Notes: a model not told the origin generated them from the sequence alone. Shown: positions 14,904 to 24,078, counted from the stretch's first letter. The stretch is DNA of 64,000 bases from Clostridiaceae bacterium Marseille-Q4145 (GCA_018223365.1 JAGTTP010000001.1:682001-746000), one strand, 5' to 3'. Numbers and translations are program-made.

Positions 14904-16514
14904 TTAATTATCCGATGTCGGCGGAGATGACGTCTTTTCCTCTGTTTCGGAAGAAGTACTGCTGTCATCCGGTGTCTGCGTCTCTGTTGAAACACTTCCA
15001 GAATTGTCTGGTGTCTCGATTGAAGTGTTTCCGGAATTATCCGGTTCAGGTTCAGGCGAAGGTGTCGGAGTCGGTGTTACATCTGGGGTTTTATTATCCG
15101 AATCTTTCTCTGAAGAGTCATCTTTCTTGGTATCATCATCTTCTATATCTTCGCTTTCATCCTCATCGTCGTCATCGTCATCATTTGACGTATTATTATT
15201 GCTGGAGGAACCTGTTGTATAACTGGTCCAGTAATAATAGAAAATATGGTCTTTAATAATCCAGTAGGGCACACCGCCGTTCTGCAGGTTCGTTACCAGA
15301 GATGGTACCGGTGCCCAGGTACGGAAGAACAAGGACTCTCCCACGTTGCTGGTTCCATTCACTACCGCCCGTGCCGCATTCCAGCAGGACTGGGTGACAA
15401 TGTTCGGAATATCATCATCCTGCTCCGCTTTCAGCACCAGATCAAAACGCCCTGAACCCACCGGTTCGAATTGTTTCGACTGGCGAAGCACCCCTTCCAG
15501 CGTATTAGGGAATCGTGAACTTCGGATCCGGTTCATAATGACATAACCCACTGCCAGCTGGCCGTCCGTTCCCTGATTGCCTGCTTCACAGTAAATAATT
15601 GTGGCAAGCATCATGATCTCATAATCACTCAAGGAAACACTTCCACCGGAGATTCCTGAATCTGCCTGTTGAATATTGCCAGAGGTGTTCATGGATGCTG
15701 CCGCCTGCTGCGCTGCCCTGATACGAGCCGCTGCCTCTTCCTGAGCCGCTTTGGCAATCAACTGATTGAGGAGATCCGTCTTTTCCTTAATGAACTCTGC
15801 CATGTCCGTGATCTCGCCCTCTTTCTGGGCAAGGAGTTTCTCATATTCACTCAGTTTGGAACCTGTAGCTGCCTGCTGGTCTGCCACCTGCTGTTTCTTC
15901 TTCTCAGTCTCTGTCTTCAAAAGTTCCAGCGCATCCTGCTCATCCTGCAATTTTGCATACTGGTCATCCAGATCCGCTTTGGACACTTTATAATTCTCCA
16001 GCATATTCCGGTCGTACTGATTGACGCTGACCGTATATTCCACCTGATTCAGAAGTCCGGTGAGTCCACCCGTAAGAGCCGCAGTGATAATGTTCTGCAC
16101 CGCCGTCTGGTCATTTTCATACATGTACTGGATACGGGTTTTCATATCCTCGTACTGCTTGTCCAGATCCGCCTGCGCCTCTTCGATCCGCCCCTCCATG
16201 GAACTGACCTGGCTCTCCTTATCTGTAATCTGCTGATCCAGTTCTGCCACCTGCTCATTCAGGCTTTTCGACTGATTATCCAGCTCCTTCAGATAATTTT
16301 CCATCTCGGACTTGGCGTTATTCAGTTTATTCTGTTCCTGCTCCGTCTTTTTCTTCTCTTCTTCTGCTTCGCTTTTCTCCTGCTTGACCTTGTCAATCTT
16401 GTCCTGCGTATCCTTGCTGGCCGCCAGTGCGGTGCAAGAAGAAAAGCCAAGGCAAAATGCCAGCGTGAGACAAAGCATTTTCTTCATGAATCTCTTTGGT
16501 CTATTTCCTGCCAA
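14904..16514 (-). CDS. Secreted coiled-coil SleB-type cell wall hydrolase
   Basis: Up to 536 residues. The TTG at 16514 has a good GAGAGGAAGAGG site; the ATG at 16487 (527 aa) is an alternative start with a weaker site. Signal peptide ends near CTALAAS. Residues about 35-260 are a long coiled coil (KQEKSEAEEEKKKTEQEQNKL) like CwlO and PcsB hydrolase N-termini. A hydrolase_2/SleB domain follows at about 295-425 (MMLATIIYCEAGNQ, AVGYVIMNRI, FEPVGSGRF). The last 100 residues are a low-complexity Ser/Thr/Asp/Pro tail. It should cleave or remodel peptidoglycan at division. SleB is known from spore cortex lysis, but this architecture suits a vegetative role. Confidence 0.85.
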   Translation of the reverse strand: MAGNRPKRFMKKMLCLTLAFCLGFSSCTALAASKDTQDKIDKVKQEKSEAEEEKKKTEQEQNKLNNAKSEMENYLKELDNQSKSLNEQVAELDQQITDKESQVSSMEGRIEEAQADLDKQYEDMKTRIQYMYENDQTAVQNIITAALTGGLTGLLNQVEYTVSVNQYDRNMLENYKVSKADLDDQYAKLQDEQDALELLKTETEKKKQQVADQQAATGSKLSEYEKLLAQKEGEITDMAEFIKEKTDLLNQLIAKAAQEEAAARIRAAQQAAASMNTSGNIQQADSGISGGSVSLSDYEIMMLATIIYCEAGNQGTDGQLAVGYVIMNRIRSSRFPNTLEGVLRQSKQFEPVGSGRFDLVLKAEQDDDIPNIVTQSCWNAARAVVNGTSNVGESLFFRTWAPVPSLVTNLQNGGVPYWIIKDHIFYYYWTSYTTGSSSNNNTSNDDDDDDEDESEDIEDDDTKKDDSSEKDSDNKTPDVTPTPTPSPEPEPDNSGNTSIETPDNSGSVSTETQTPDDSSTSSETEEKTSSPPTSDN

Positions 16515-16539
16515 GTCGCCTCTTCCTCTCCGGTGTCTC

Positions 16540-17034
16540 TTAATCCCAGTCGTATTTCGTAAGTGTTCCTGTCATCTGCATGTTTGCAAAATTCTGCTGC
16601 CGCAGCGCTTCATAAAGCACAATCGCTACGGAATTAGATAGATTCAGCGAACGAATACTTGGATTCATGGGAATACGGATGGAATTCTCCTTATTCTCAT
16701 GAAGAATTTCTTCCGGGATTCCCGCACTTTCTTTTCCGAACATAATGTAACAGTCCGGCTCAAAATGAGCCTCTGTATAGACATTGGGGCCTTTTGTAGT
16801 CGCCATATAGATCTTCGCCCCCGGATTTCGGTTCAGAAAATCCTCATAATCCATATACGTAGTCACATCCAGGTCTTTCCAGTAATCCATACCGGCACGA
16901 CGCAGATGTTTTTCGCTTAATTTGAACCCAAGCGGTTCAATCAGGTGAAGCCTTGTCCCGGTTGCCACGCAGGTTCTGCCAATATTTCCGGTATTGGCCG
17001 GAATCTCCGGTTCGTAAAGTACAATATTCAGCAT
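16540..17034 (-). CDS. trmL: tRNA (cytidine/uridine-2'-O-)-methyltransferase TrmL
   Basis: 164 residues, typical length for TrmL. This SPOUT-class enzyme methylates the wobble nucleotide of tRNA-Leu using SAM. Motifs seen: N-terminal NIGRTCVATGTRLHLIEPLGF, MFGKESAGIPEE, IRIPMNPSIRSLNLSNSVAI (the trefoil-knot SAM site) and VLYEALRQ. It follows the aminotransferase gene by 3 nt, so is likely the last gene of the AsnC-regulator/aminotransferase operon. Confidence 0.92.
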   Translation of the reverse strand: MLNIVLYEPEIPANTGNIGRTCVATGTRLHLIEPLGFKLSEKHLRRAGMDYWKDLDVTTYMDYEDFLNRNPGAKIYMATTKGPNVYTEAHFEPDCYIMFGKESAGIPEEILHENKENSIRIPMNPSIRSLNLSNSVAIVLYEALRQQNFANMQMTGTLTKYDWD

Positions 17035-17037
17035 CTC

Positions 17038-18225
17038 TTACGCCTGCCCCTTCTGCTCCGCACGAAGTTTCTCAACAAAGCGCTCCAGTCTTGCCAGTGC
17101 AGCCTTCAGATTTTGCAGAGAATATGCATAAGAAATACGCAAGAATCCTTCTCCGCTGTCGCCAAATGCGGTACCCGGCACAACGGCTACTTTTTCTTCT
17201 TTTAAGAAACGCTCCGCAAATTCTTCCGACGTCATGCCAAATTCTTTAATACACGGGAAAATATAGAATGCGCCGTAAGGCTCAAAGCATTCCAGTCCCA
17301 TCTCTTTAAATGCATTAACCAGATAACGACGGCGCTGATCATAAGCCTCCCTCATGGTAGCCACATCTGTATCTCCGTTTCTCATAGCTTCTACGGCCGC
17401 ATACTGGCTGGTCGTCGGTGCGCACATAATCGCAAACTGATGAATCTTTGTCATCTGTTCAATAATCTCTCTCGGTCCACAGGCATAGCCCAGACGCCAT
17501 CCGGTCATAGCATAAGCCTTGGAAAATCCGTTGATCAGGATCGTACGCTCTTTCATGCCCGGAATGGAAGCGATGGTTACGTGGTCGCCCTTGTAACTTA
17601 ACTCGCTGTAAATCTCATCGGACAGGACAAAGATATCTTTCTCCATGACGATCTCTGCAATTTTTTCCAAATCCGCCCGCTCCATAATGGCTCCGGTAGG
17701 ATTGTTCGGATACGGAAGCACTAAAATCTTCGTCTTATCCGTAATGTGCTCCAGCAGTTCCTCCGGTGTCAGCCGGAATTCATTTTCTGCCTTCAGCTCG
17801 ATAATCACCGGCTTTCCGCCTGCCAGAATCGCACATGGTTCATAGGATACATAGCTCGGCTGCGGGATCAGCACTTCATCCCCCGGATCCAGCATGGCAC
17901 GCATGGCAATGTCAATACCCTCACTGCCACCAACGGTGACAATCGTCTCATGATGCCAGTCGTAGGATACCTGGTAGCGGCGGTCCAGATAGTTGCAGAT
18001 CTCTTCCCGCAATTCTTTCAGTCCGGAATTGGACGTATAGAAGGTCCGCCCTTTTTCCAAGGAATAGATTCCCTCATCCCTTACATGCCAGGGTGTGTCA
18101 AAGTCCGGCTCACCTACACCAAGGGAGATCACATCCTTATCATTCATCTCACTTACCAGATCAAAGAACTTACGGATTCCGGATGGTTTAATATTTACAA
18201 TGGTTTCAGACAGTGGGTTTCTCAT
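17038..18225 (-). CDS. PLP-dependent class I/II aminotransferase
   Basis: 395 residues of fold type I. The PLP lysine lies in NGFSKAYAMTGWRLGYACG; other motifs are LPYPNNPTGA and VLSDEIYSELSY. The family includes aspartate, aromatic and branched-chain aminotransferases (PatA/AspC-like); the exact substrate cannot be read. It overlaps the AsnC-type regulator gene by an ATGA-type 4-nt overlap, so the two are translationally coupled, suggesting amino-acid-responsive control. Confidence 0.9.
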   Translation of the reverse strand: MRNPLSETIVNIKPSGIRKFFDLVSEMNDKDVISLGVGEPDFDTPWHVRDEGIYSLEKGRTFYTSNSGLKELREEICNYLDRRYQVSYDWHHETIVTVGGSEGIDIAMRAMLDPGDEVLIPQPSYVSYEPCAILAGGKPVIIELKAENEFRLTPEELLEHITDKTKILVLPYPNNPTGAIMERADLEKIAEIVMEKDIFVLSDEIYSELSYKGDHVTIASIPGMKERTILINGFSKAYAMTGWRLGYACGPREIIEQMTKIHQFAIMCAPTTSQYAAVEAMRNGDTDVATMREAYDQRRRYLVNAFKEMGLECFEPYGAFYIFPCIKEFGMTSEEFAERFLKEEKVAVVPGTAFGDSGEGFLRISYAYSLQNLKAALARLERFVEKLRAEQKGQA

Positions 18226-18704
18226 GGGGTCACCAACATCCTTTCATCTTTTGACGGATTTACCATCACAGAGCCATGATCTTTATATTTCTTCAGAATG
18301 AAATGCGTTGCAGTGCTCAATACGGACTCCTGTGTGGACAGCTTCTCGGATACGAACTGTGCCACGCCGCGCATGGTTTTGCCCTCGATCATGACCATAA
18401 AGTCAAATCCTCCGGAAATCAGATAGACACAGTCTACTTCCGGATAGTTGTAGATTCTCTCTGCAATCTTGTCAAATCCCAGACCTCTCTGCGGAGTTAC
18501 CTTTACCTCAATCAGCGCGGTTACTTTCTCGGAGCTGGTCTTATCCCAGTCAATCAGTGTATGATAGCCACAGATCACGCCTTCTTTTTCCATATCAGCG
18601 ATCTCATTTGCCACTGCTGCTTCGTCCGTTCCCAGCATAATAGCAAGATCTTTCAGATCCACACGACTGTTCCGCTCGATGTATGTTAAAATCTTTTCTC
18701 TCAT
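18222..18704 (-). CDS. Lrp/AsnC-family transcriptional regulator
   Basis: 160 residues: N-terminal winged helix-turn-helix (ILTYIERNSRVDLKDLAIMLGTDEAAVANEIADMEKEGVI) and a C-terminal RAM effector domain (ALIEVKVTPQRGLGFDKIAERI, SGGFDFMVMIEG). RAM domains bind amino acids. The coupled aminotransferase gene downstream is a probable target. The DNA-binding arginine-rich turn is less basic than in Lrp itself. Confidence 0.88.
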   Translation of the reverse strand: MREKILTYIERNSRVDLKDLAIMLGTDEAAVANEIADMEKEGVICGYHTLIDWDKTSSEKVTALIEVKVTPQRGLGFDKIAERIYNYPEVDCVYLISGGFDFMVMIEGKTMRGVAQFVSEKLSTQESVLSTATHFILKKYKDHGSVMVNPSKDERMLVTP

Positions 18705-18716
18705 TTCTCTATTCCC

Positions 18717-19703
18717 CTACTCATATATCTTATATAATTCGTCTGTCTTCGGTCTTTCCAGATAAGCAGTGTCTTCCCCGTTCACTATCTTCTTTGCTTT
18801 TCCTTCCACGCAGCGTCCTACAATCGACGCCGGAATTCCGGCTTTCTTCAGTGCCTGCACCAGGCCCAGTCCGTCGGGTGCCGCCATCAGCATGGAACCG
18901 CTGGAAATCAACTGGTACGGGTTCAGATGAAACTGCTCACAGACCTCTACGGTTTCCTGACGGATGGGGATTGCTTTCAGATCAATCTCCAGTCCCACGC
19001 CGGATGCCTCTGCCAGTTCCCAGAGCGCTCCGTAGATACCGCCTTCCGTTACGTCGTGCATGGCCGTGACTCCATGAGCCACAGCCACCATGGCCTCTGG
19101 AACCACCGAAAGATACTGATCAAAGGCTTTCGCCTGATCCACAAAGCTTCCGGTGAAATGTTGTTTTAGTTCTTCTTCTTTTTCTTTTGCAATGATGGAG
19201 GTTCCCTCGATTCCAATCCACTTGGTCACGATCACATCATCCCCCACATGGGCTCCGCCGGTGGTGATCAGACGGTCTTTCTTTGCCTTACCCACTCCGG
19301 TCACAGAGATGACCGGTTGATTGACTACTGCCGTCACCTCCGTGTGTCCACCCATTACCTGTATATGCAGTTTCTCACAGGCGCATTCCACTTCCTGCAT
19401 CAGCCTCCGAATCAGAGGCTCATCCGCAGAAGGCGGCAGTAAAACAGTCAGAAGAACTCCTACCGGTTCCGCTCCCGCGCTTGCCAGGTCATTAGCCGTA
19501 ATCTGCAGGGCCAACGTTCCCATATCTTTCTCCGTTCCCGTAATCGGGTCTGTAGAGAGCACAAACACTTCATCCGGCGCCAGCTGCATGACTGCACAGT
19601 CCTCGCCCACTCCGGCTCCTACCAGCACTTCATCTCTCTTGGTATGAATCTGACGGAAAACTGCTCTTTTTAATATACTTTCCGGTATCTTTCCTATCTC
19701 CAT
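18717..19703 (-). CDS. AIR-synthase-fold (HypE/PurM-like) protein
   Basis: 328 residues. The AIR synthase N- and C-domains are recognisable: GVGEDCAVMQ and STDPITGTEKDMG for phosphate and nucleotide contacts, a Gly-rich VGVLLTVLLPPSADE region, and HDVTEGGIYGALWELAEASGVG. This is the HypE/ThiL/PurM fold, which uses ATP to activate carbonyl or phosphate groups. Without hydrogenase maturation genes nearby, HypE function is unlikely here; it is annotated only as an AIR-synthase-related kinase-like protein. The next gene downstream starts 13 nt later. Confidence 0.75.
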   Translation of the reverse strand: MEIGKIPESILKRAVFRQIHTKRDEVLVGAGVGEDCAVMQLAPDEVFVLSTDPITGTEKDMGTLALQITANDLASAGAEPVGVLLTVLLPPSADEPLIRRLMQEVECACEKLHIQVMGGHTEVTAVVNQPVISVTGVGKAKKDRLITTGGAHVGDDVIVTKWIGIEGTSIIAKEKEEELKQHFTGSFVDQAKAFDQYLSVVPEAMVAVAHGVTAMHDVTEGGIYGALWELAEASGVGLEIDLKAIPIRQETVEVCEQFHLNPYQLISSGSMLMAAPDGLGLVQALKKAGIPASIVGRCVEGKAKKIVNGEDTAYLERPKTDELYKIYE

Positions 19704-19720
19704 GGGTTCTTTCGCCTCCG

Positions 19721-21172
19721 TTATTGTGCCGGTGCCGCAGCTGCAGCAGCTGCATTAGCCGCTGCTACATTCGCGTCCGCCAGTGCCTCGTCCTGCGCTG
19801 CGATGGCCGCCCGCAGATTCTCCGACAACGTCGGATCTCCTGCCGTACCATAGGTAACAACACGGTCACTGCCCTTGTAAGTACTCTTATTGATCTTAAT
19901 CCGGTCTGTCTGCACACCATTGACCTTTACGATCTTGTAAAGCTCTGCCACATATCCGGTCTTTCCGGCAGATACGTTCTTATAACCAAGTCCCTGTCCG
20001 GCATCATCTCTTAAGATGGTGTTCGGCTTTACTTCATTTACCAGAACACTCTCGAAGGAAATGCTCCGGTTGCTGTCTCTGGTTTCTTTTCCGTAGATAT
20101 TAAATGTAATCTTCTTATCAGAAGTAGTATATCCTTCTATATAAATCGGGTAATCCGTAGAGTTCTTGAATTTAAAATCCTTATAGGTTCCGGCAATAGC
20201 CGCATCCTCAGACAGTTCTACATAATGAACGGTCATGGAATGAGGAGAACGCTCCACCACTTCCAGCTCTGCCCGCAGAACTGCATTGTAAAGGGTCGTA
20301 GATACCTGGCAGATACCGCCTCCCATACTGTCGACCACTTCACCATTCAGATAGGATCCCGCCATGGCATACCCATTTTCTGCGGTAAATGGCGCTACCG
20401 TCTCATACATAGAAAATGTCTCGCCCGGATATAGTACCGTTCCATTCACATGTTTTGCACCACTATTTACATTCTTGGAACGATCCGCACCGGAAGTAGA
20501 AAAACTGGTGGTGAAGGATCCAAGCAAATCCTTTACATAAGCCAGATCCTCGGCACTTCCCTCCGGTTCCGTTACCTGTACCGGAAGCTCCAGAGAATTT
20601 TCCCCATCTGTCCAGTCATTTTCCAGATAATTCACAATAGCCTGAATGGAACTGTCTGTATTCAGCTCTACACCCTGTTCTCCCGGTACAAAAGTAAATG
20701 CGCCGTTTTCACGGCTCAGAGAAGCATTCTTCGCCGGCTGGTCATACTGAGTGCAGGTCTCTTCCACATACACCTTAACCATTTCTTTGTTAGCCTGACG
20801 GCTCAAGGTATAATTCATACCACTGTGCTGCAGGTCCTTCTGGTCTTTATAACGTTTTACGATATTGCCGGTACGGCCGACTCTTAACGCACTTGTCACT
20901 GCGTCTTCATTGGAATAGGTTACACCAAAGGATGACAAGGGGGCATCCAGCTCATTGTTCCCGATCTTCAGCTTCAAAATCTCCTCACCCAGTTTTGTCT
21001 CATAGGCTTCCAATGCGCTTATTGCCTGGTCTTTCGTCATTCCGGACACATCTACACCCTCAATGGTAATCCCTTTGAGAATCGTCGCTTCCGCCGCACA
21101 GACGGTCATGCCAAGCGCCAACACCAGCAGACAAGTCAGAACTGTTGCGCTTCTCCACAACTTTTTCATCAT
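19721..21172 (-). CDS. VanW-family exported protein (YoaR-like)
   Basis: 483 residues. Signal peptide about 1-27 (cut after CAAEA). Residues about 35-220 contain two peptidoglycan-binding-like (PG_binding_4) segments starting ITIEGVDVSGMTKDQAISAL. The VanW domain at about 240-370 shows PGETFSMYETVAPFTAENGY and GGGICQVSTTLYNAVL. The C-terminus ends in an Ala-rich tail. Proteins of this family act at the cell envelope; the reaction is unknown. VanW genes in this setting are not linked to vancomycin resistance genes. Confidence 0.88.
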   Translation of the reverse strand: MMKKLWRSATVLTCLLVLALGMTVCAAEATILKGITIEGVDVSGMTKDQAISALEAYETKLGEEILKLKIGNNELDAPLSSFGVTYSNEDAVTSALRVGRTGNIVKRYKDQKDLQHSGMNYTLSRQANKEMVKVYVEETCTQYDQPAKNASLSRENGAFTFVPGEQGVELNTDSSIQAIVNYLENDWTDGENSLELPVQVTEPEGSAEDLAYVKDLLGSFTTSFSTSGADRSKNVNSGAKHVNGTVLYPGETFSMYETVAPFTAENGYAMAGSYLNGEVVDSMGGGICQVSTTLYNAVLRAELEVVERSPHSMTVHYVELSEDAAIAGTYKDFKFKNSTDYPIYIEGYTTSDKKITFNIYGKETRDSNRSISFESVLVNEVKPNTILRDDAGQGLGYKNVSAGKTGYVAELYKIVKVNGVQTDRIKINKSTYKGSDRVVTYGTAGDPTLSENLRAAIAAQDEALADANVAAANAAAAAAAPAQ

Positions 21173-21190
21173 ACTCTCCTCTTCTCCCGA

Positions 21191-21286
21191 TTACAGTGCG
21201 TAGCTCAATAACGGCAATACCATGGCAATCACCAGAATTGCCACAATCACGCCCGCTACGATTCTTCTTTTTTTATCATTATACAT
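21191..21286 (-). CDS. 31-residue membrane miniprotein
   Basis: ATG at 21286 with GGAGG eight nt upstream. The protein reads MYNDKKRRIVAGVIVAILVI followed by AMVLPLLSYAL: a basic N-terminus and one membrane helix. It overlaps the end of the exonuclease gene by 8 nt and lies just before the VanW gene, so it is translated from the same message. Its layout recalls Prli42-type miniproteins (short basic N-terminus, single helix) but I see no firm homology. Too short for ordinary gene callers. Confidence 0.65.
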   Translation of the reverse strand: MYNDKKRRIVAGVIVAILVIAMVLPLLSYAL

Positions 21287-22025
21287 GCTTTCGATCCTCC
21301 TGCATTTTTCTGCGTCCCGGAATCTTCCCATATTGTAAAATAATCTTATCAATCATGCGGGAAGCTTCGCTTTTTGTCATAGTTTCCATGCGAATATTTG
21401 TATCTATTCTATGATATTTCAGTAAATCATTCAAGTATCCTTTTTGTGAATCTGTCATAGGACTCTGTTTTTTTACACTATACTGCAGCTTTCTTGTTAC
21501 AAAAGCTTCCGGCTTCTGCTCCCCGAATTCTGCCCAGAGTTTCCACAACAGTTCATGGGTGGCCAGTGCATCGTCAAGAGCCCGATGGGAATGCCCCGGA
21601 TCAATTCCATAATGTGCACAGAGATCCGGTAGTTTTCTGGACGGCAGATCCGGCAGAAACTGCCTTGCCAGCACCAGCGTATCCAGTCCCTCTTTTTCAA
21701 AGGTGAATCCCAGATTCAACGCACCCTGCTTCAAAAATCCGAAATCAAAGGAAATATGATGTCCCAGAATGGGCAGATCGCCACAGAATTCCAGAAATTC
21801 TGAAAATGCCTGCTGCGGTTTCTTTCCTGTGTTCTGCATTTCATCCGTAATTCCTGTCAGTTCCACTATCCGTTCAGGGATCTCCACTCCTGTATCAATC
21901 AGCGTAGTAAAGGTTTCCCATACTTTTCCATCGTAGACTCTGGCTGCACCGATTTCCAGCACCCGGTCTTTCACCGGATTCAGTCCGGTTGTCTCCGTAT
22001 CCAATGCAATATACTGACTGATCAT
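21279..22025 (-). CDS. DnaQ-like 3'-5' exonuclease (DNA polymerase III epsilon family)
   Basis: 248 residues. DEDDh exonuclease motifs: ExoI ALDTETTGLNP, ExoII GHHISFDFGFLKQG, ExoIII HRALDDALATHEL. The C-terminal 70 residues form an extra helical region unrelated to the core fold. Overlaps the upstream radical SAM gene by 4 nt. Likely a proofreading or RNA/DNA processing exonuclease, not the main replicative PolC proofreading domain. Confidence 0.87.
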   Translation of the reverse strand: MISQYIALDTETTGLNPVKDRVLEIGAARVYDGKVWETFTTLIDTGVEIPERIVELTGITDEMQNTGKKPQQAFSEFLEFCGDLPILGHHISFDFGFLKQGALNLGFTFEKEGLDTLVLARQFLPDLPSRKLPDLCAHYGIDPGHSHRALDDALATHELLWKLWAEFGEQKPEAFVTRKLQYSVKKQSPMTDSQKGYLNDLLKYHRIDTNIRMETMTKSEASRMIDKIILQYGKIPGRRKMQEDRKHV

Positions 22026-23683
22026 TCCGGCTCCTCCAATATCTGCATGACAGCGTCTCCGGTCAGCGGATCCCTCGTCCGGTAATCAAACATCACATAA
22101 ACCGGTCTCCTCTCCCGCTCCAGCACTTCCACATGCACCTGTCTGCCATATTCTCTTGTCATGATTTTCAACTGCTCTTTGTACGGACTTAAATCCGGTG
22201 CAAATGCCGGACGGCTTTTGAGATTTTCCCTCGCATAGAGATCCAGCACCATGCACTGCTCATATTCTTTCAATTCCCAGCCTTTTTCTTCTGACAAGAA
22301 GCGGCGCAGGATTTCATACCGGGCAATTCTTGCGTGACCGATACCTGCCAGGCCTTCCCGATCATAAAAGTCTGCCAGTTCCTTGAAAAACAAGAAGGGT
22401 GATGTATACCGTTCCATAATCTTCGAAATAGTCCGGTCAAACTGACGGCTGTTATAGTAAACTTCCACCATATCTTCCACGCCCTTTAGAAGCAATACAT
22501 CTCCATAGGAAAGCCAGTCTGTAGTCAACACTTCATAGGGTGCTCTCTCATGCCAGTTAATTCCGTATCCCGGGGCATCCTCCCGCATACCGGAGCCTTT
22601 CAGCACCTTCAAAAATCCAAGCTGCAGCTGATCCGGCCTCATGGCATAAACGTCATCAAAAGATTTCTGAAAGCTGTTCACATCTTCATACGGAAGACCC
22701 GCAATCAGATCCAGATGCTGATGAATATTTCCAAAGCTCTTCACCCGGCTGACTACTTTTTCAAGTTTCTTAAGATCCATGGTTCGATGAATGGCTTCCA
22801 CAGTCTTCGGATTGGTAGACTGAACACCAATCTCCAGCTGAATAAGCCCCGGACGCATCTTCTCCATGATGGCAAGCTCTTCTTCCGTTGTAATGTCTGC
22901 GGCAATTTCAAAATGAAAATTAGTGATTCCATTGTCATGCTCCAAAATCCACTGAAGCAATTCTACGGTCCGTTTCGGATTGCAGTTAAAAGTACGATCT
23001 ACAAATTTCACCTGCGGGACTTGTGCATCCAGGAATATCTGCAGTTCCTTCTCCACAAGGGGAAGACTTCGGAACCGGACTCTTTTATCTATAGAGGAAA
23101 GGCAGTAACTGCATCGGAATGGACATCCTCTGCTGGACTCGTAATATATAATCTTATGATTAAAATCCTTCAGATCTTCATAAGCAAAGGGAATCTCATC
23201 CATATTAACAGGCTCCGCCCACGGATTTTCCCGCAGAACTCCTGATGCTTCTCGGTAAGTAATACCGGAAATCTGCTCCAGCGTACCACTTTCTTCTATA
23301 TAATAAGACGCCAGCTTCGAAAAACTTCTTTCTCCTTCTGCCCGCATGACACCGCGGACCTTCGGGTAACGCTTCAGAAATTCTGGTGCATCATAGGATA
23401 CTTCCGGACCTCCAACCCACAGTTCTGCCTGCGGGAGCACCTTCGGAAGCTCCTGCAGCAGTTCTCCTATCATCTCACCATTCCAGATATAACACGAAAA
23501 AGCAACCACATCCGGCTGCCTTCGATAAATGTCCCCCAGCACCTGATCCGGCTGCTGATTGATTGTATACTCCGCGATCTCAATTTGATCACCATATGCT
23601 CTGGCCGCTGCACGCAGGCTATAGACAGCCAGATTGGAATGAATGTATTTGGCATTTACTGCCACAAGCAAAATCTTTTTCAT
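22022..23683 (-). CDS. B12-binding-domain radical SAM protein (DUF4080)
   Basis: 553 residues. N-terminal Rossmann-like cobalamin-binding-type domain (about 1-140, ILLVAVNAKYIHSNLAVYSL). The canonical base-off His motif DxHxxG is not seen. The radical SAM core begins near residue 185 with the cluster motif CPFRCSYC. A DUF4080 C-terminal domain lies at about 370-540. Enzymes of this class do methyl transfer or other radical chemistry; substrate unknown. It is first in an operon with the exonuclease, miniprotein and VanW genes. A link to cobalamin uptake elsewhere in the window is possible but not shown. Confidence 0.87.
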   Translation of the reverse strand: MKKILLVAVNAKYIHSNLAVYSLRAAARAYGDQIEIAEYTINQQPDQVLGDIYRRQPDVVAFSCYIWNGEMIGELLQELPKVLPQAELWVGGPEVSYDAPEFLKRYPKVRGVMRAEGERSFSKLASYYIEESGTLEQISGITYREASGVLRENPWAEPVNMDEIPFAYEDLKDFNHKIIYYESSRGCPFRCSYCLSSIDKRVRFRSLPLVEKELQIFLDAQVPQVKFVDRTFNCNPKRTVELLQWILEHDNGITNFHFEIAADITTEEELAIMEKMRPGLIQLEIGVQSTNPKTVEAIHRTMDLKKLEKVVSRVKSFGNIHQHLDLIAGLPYEDVNSFQKSFDDVYAMRPDQLQLGFLKVLKGSGMREDAPGYGINWHERAPYEVLTTDWLSYGDVLLLKGVEDMVEVYYNSRQFDRTISKIMERYTSPFLFFKELADFYDREGLAGIGHARIARYEILRRFLSEEKGWELKEYEQCMVLDLYARENLKSRPAFAPDLSPYKEQLKIMTREYGRQVHVEVLERERRPVYVMFDYRTRDPLTGDAVMQILEEPE

Positions 23684-23770
23684 TGCCTCATTGTAACATA
23701 TCCCCCGCAGATTGCAACTTTCTTCTCTTTATGTTTCGCATTTCTTTCGTCTTTTTAGAAATCCTTTATT

Positions 23771-23793
23771 TTGTGACCACATTTTGGTCACAA
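23771..23793 (-). promoter_or_regulatory. Perfect inverted repeat, candidate operator
   Basis: TTGTGACC, 7-nt gap, GGTCACAA: an uninterrupted 8-bp dyad about 90 nt upstream of the radical SAM gene. On the minus strand it coincides with a weak -35 (TTGTGA) and ends just before AATAAA at 17-nt spacing, the position expected for a repressor site. The regulator is unknown. Confidence 0.5.
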
Positions 23794-23853
23794 TTCCCTG
23801 TTATGATAATACTCGTAACAGGAACACATCAGTATTTCATTCATAACACTTTA

Positions 23854-23914
23854 GGGGACTCGAAAGAGTCCCCACTCCCTCGAAAAATTCAAGACCGCAA
23901 GGTCTTTTTATTTT
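23854..23914. terminator. Two hairpins downstream of tRNA genes
   Basis: GGGGACTC-GAAA-GAGTCCCC at 23854-23873 and AAGACC-GCAA-GGTCTTTTTATTTT at 23891-23914. The second is a strong plus-strand terminator and, with GAATTTTT after its minus-strand stem, a plausible end for the tRNA transcript on the minus strand. The first, a tetraloop hairpin, has no T run. Confidence 0.55.
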
Positions 23915-24006
23915 GCTCTTTTGTCGGTATACATTCGTGTACACTTTCCTCTGAACGCAAAAAATAGGAACCATTGAATTAACAATGATTCCTGATCTTA
24001 GAGAAG

Positions 24007-24078
24007 AGCACGAGACGGGATTCGAACCCGCGACCCTCGCCTTGGCAAGGCGATACTCCACCACTGAGCCACTCGTGC
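24007..24078 (-). tRNA. tRNA-Gly (GCC)
   Basis: Complete cloverleaf on the minus strand: acceptor GCACGAG/CTCGTGC, anticodon loop CTTGCCAAG giving anticodon GCC, T arm GCGGG-TTCGAAT-CCCGT, discriminator T as usual for bacterial tRNA-Gly. CCA not encoded. Confidence 0.95.

Noticed and set aside
18717..19703. Hydrogenase maturation factor HypE
   Set aside because: Fold matches, but no other hyp or hydrogenase genes are near, so only the broader AIR-synthase family is claimed.
19721..21172. Vancomycin resistance determinant
   Set aside because: Only a VanW-fold protein is present, with no vanHAX, vanR or vanS genes; the family is common in susceptible Clostridia.
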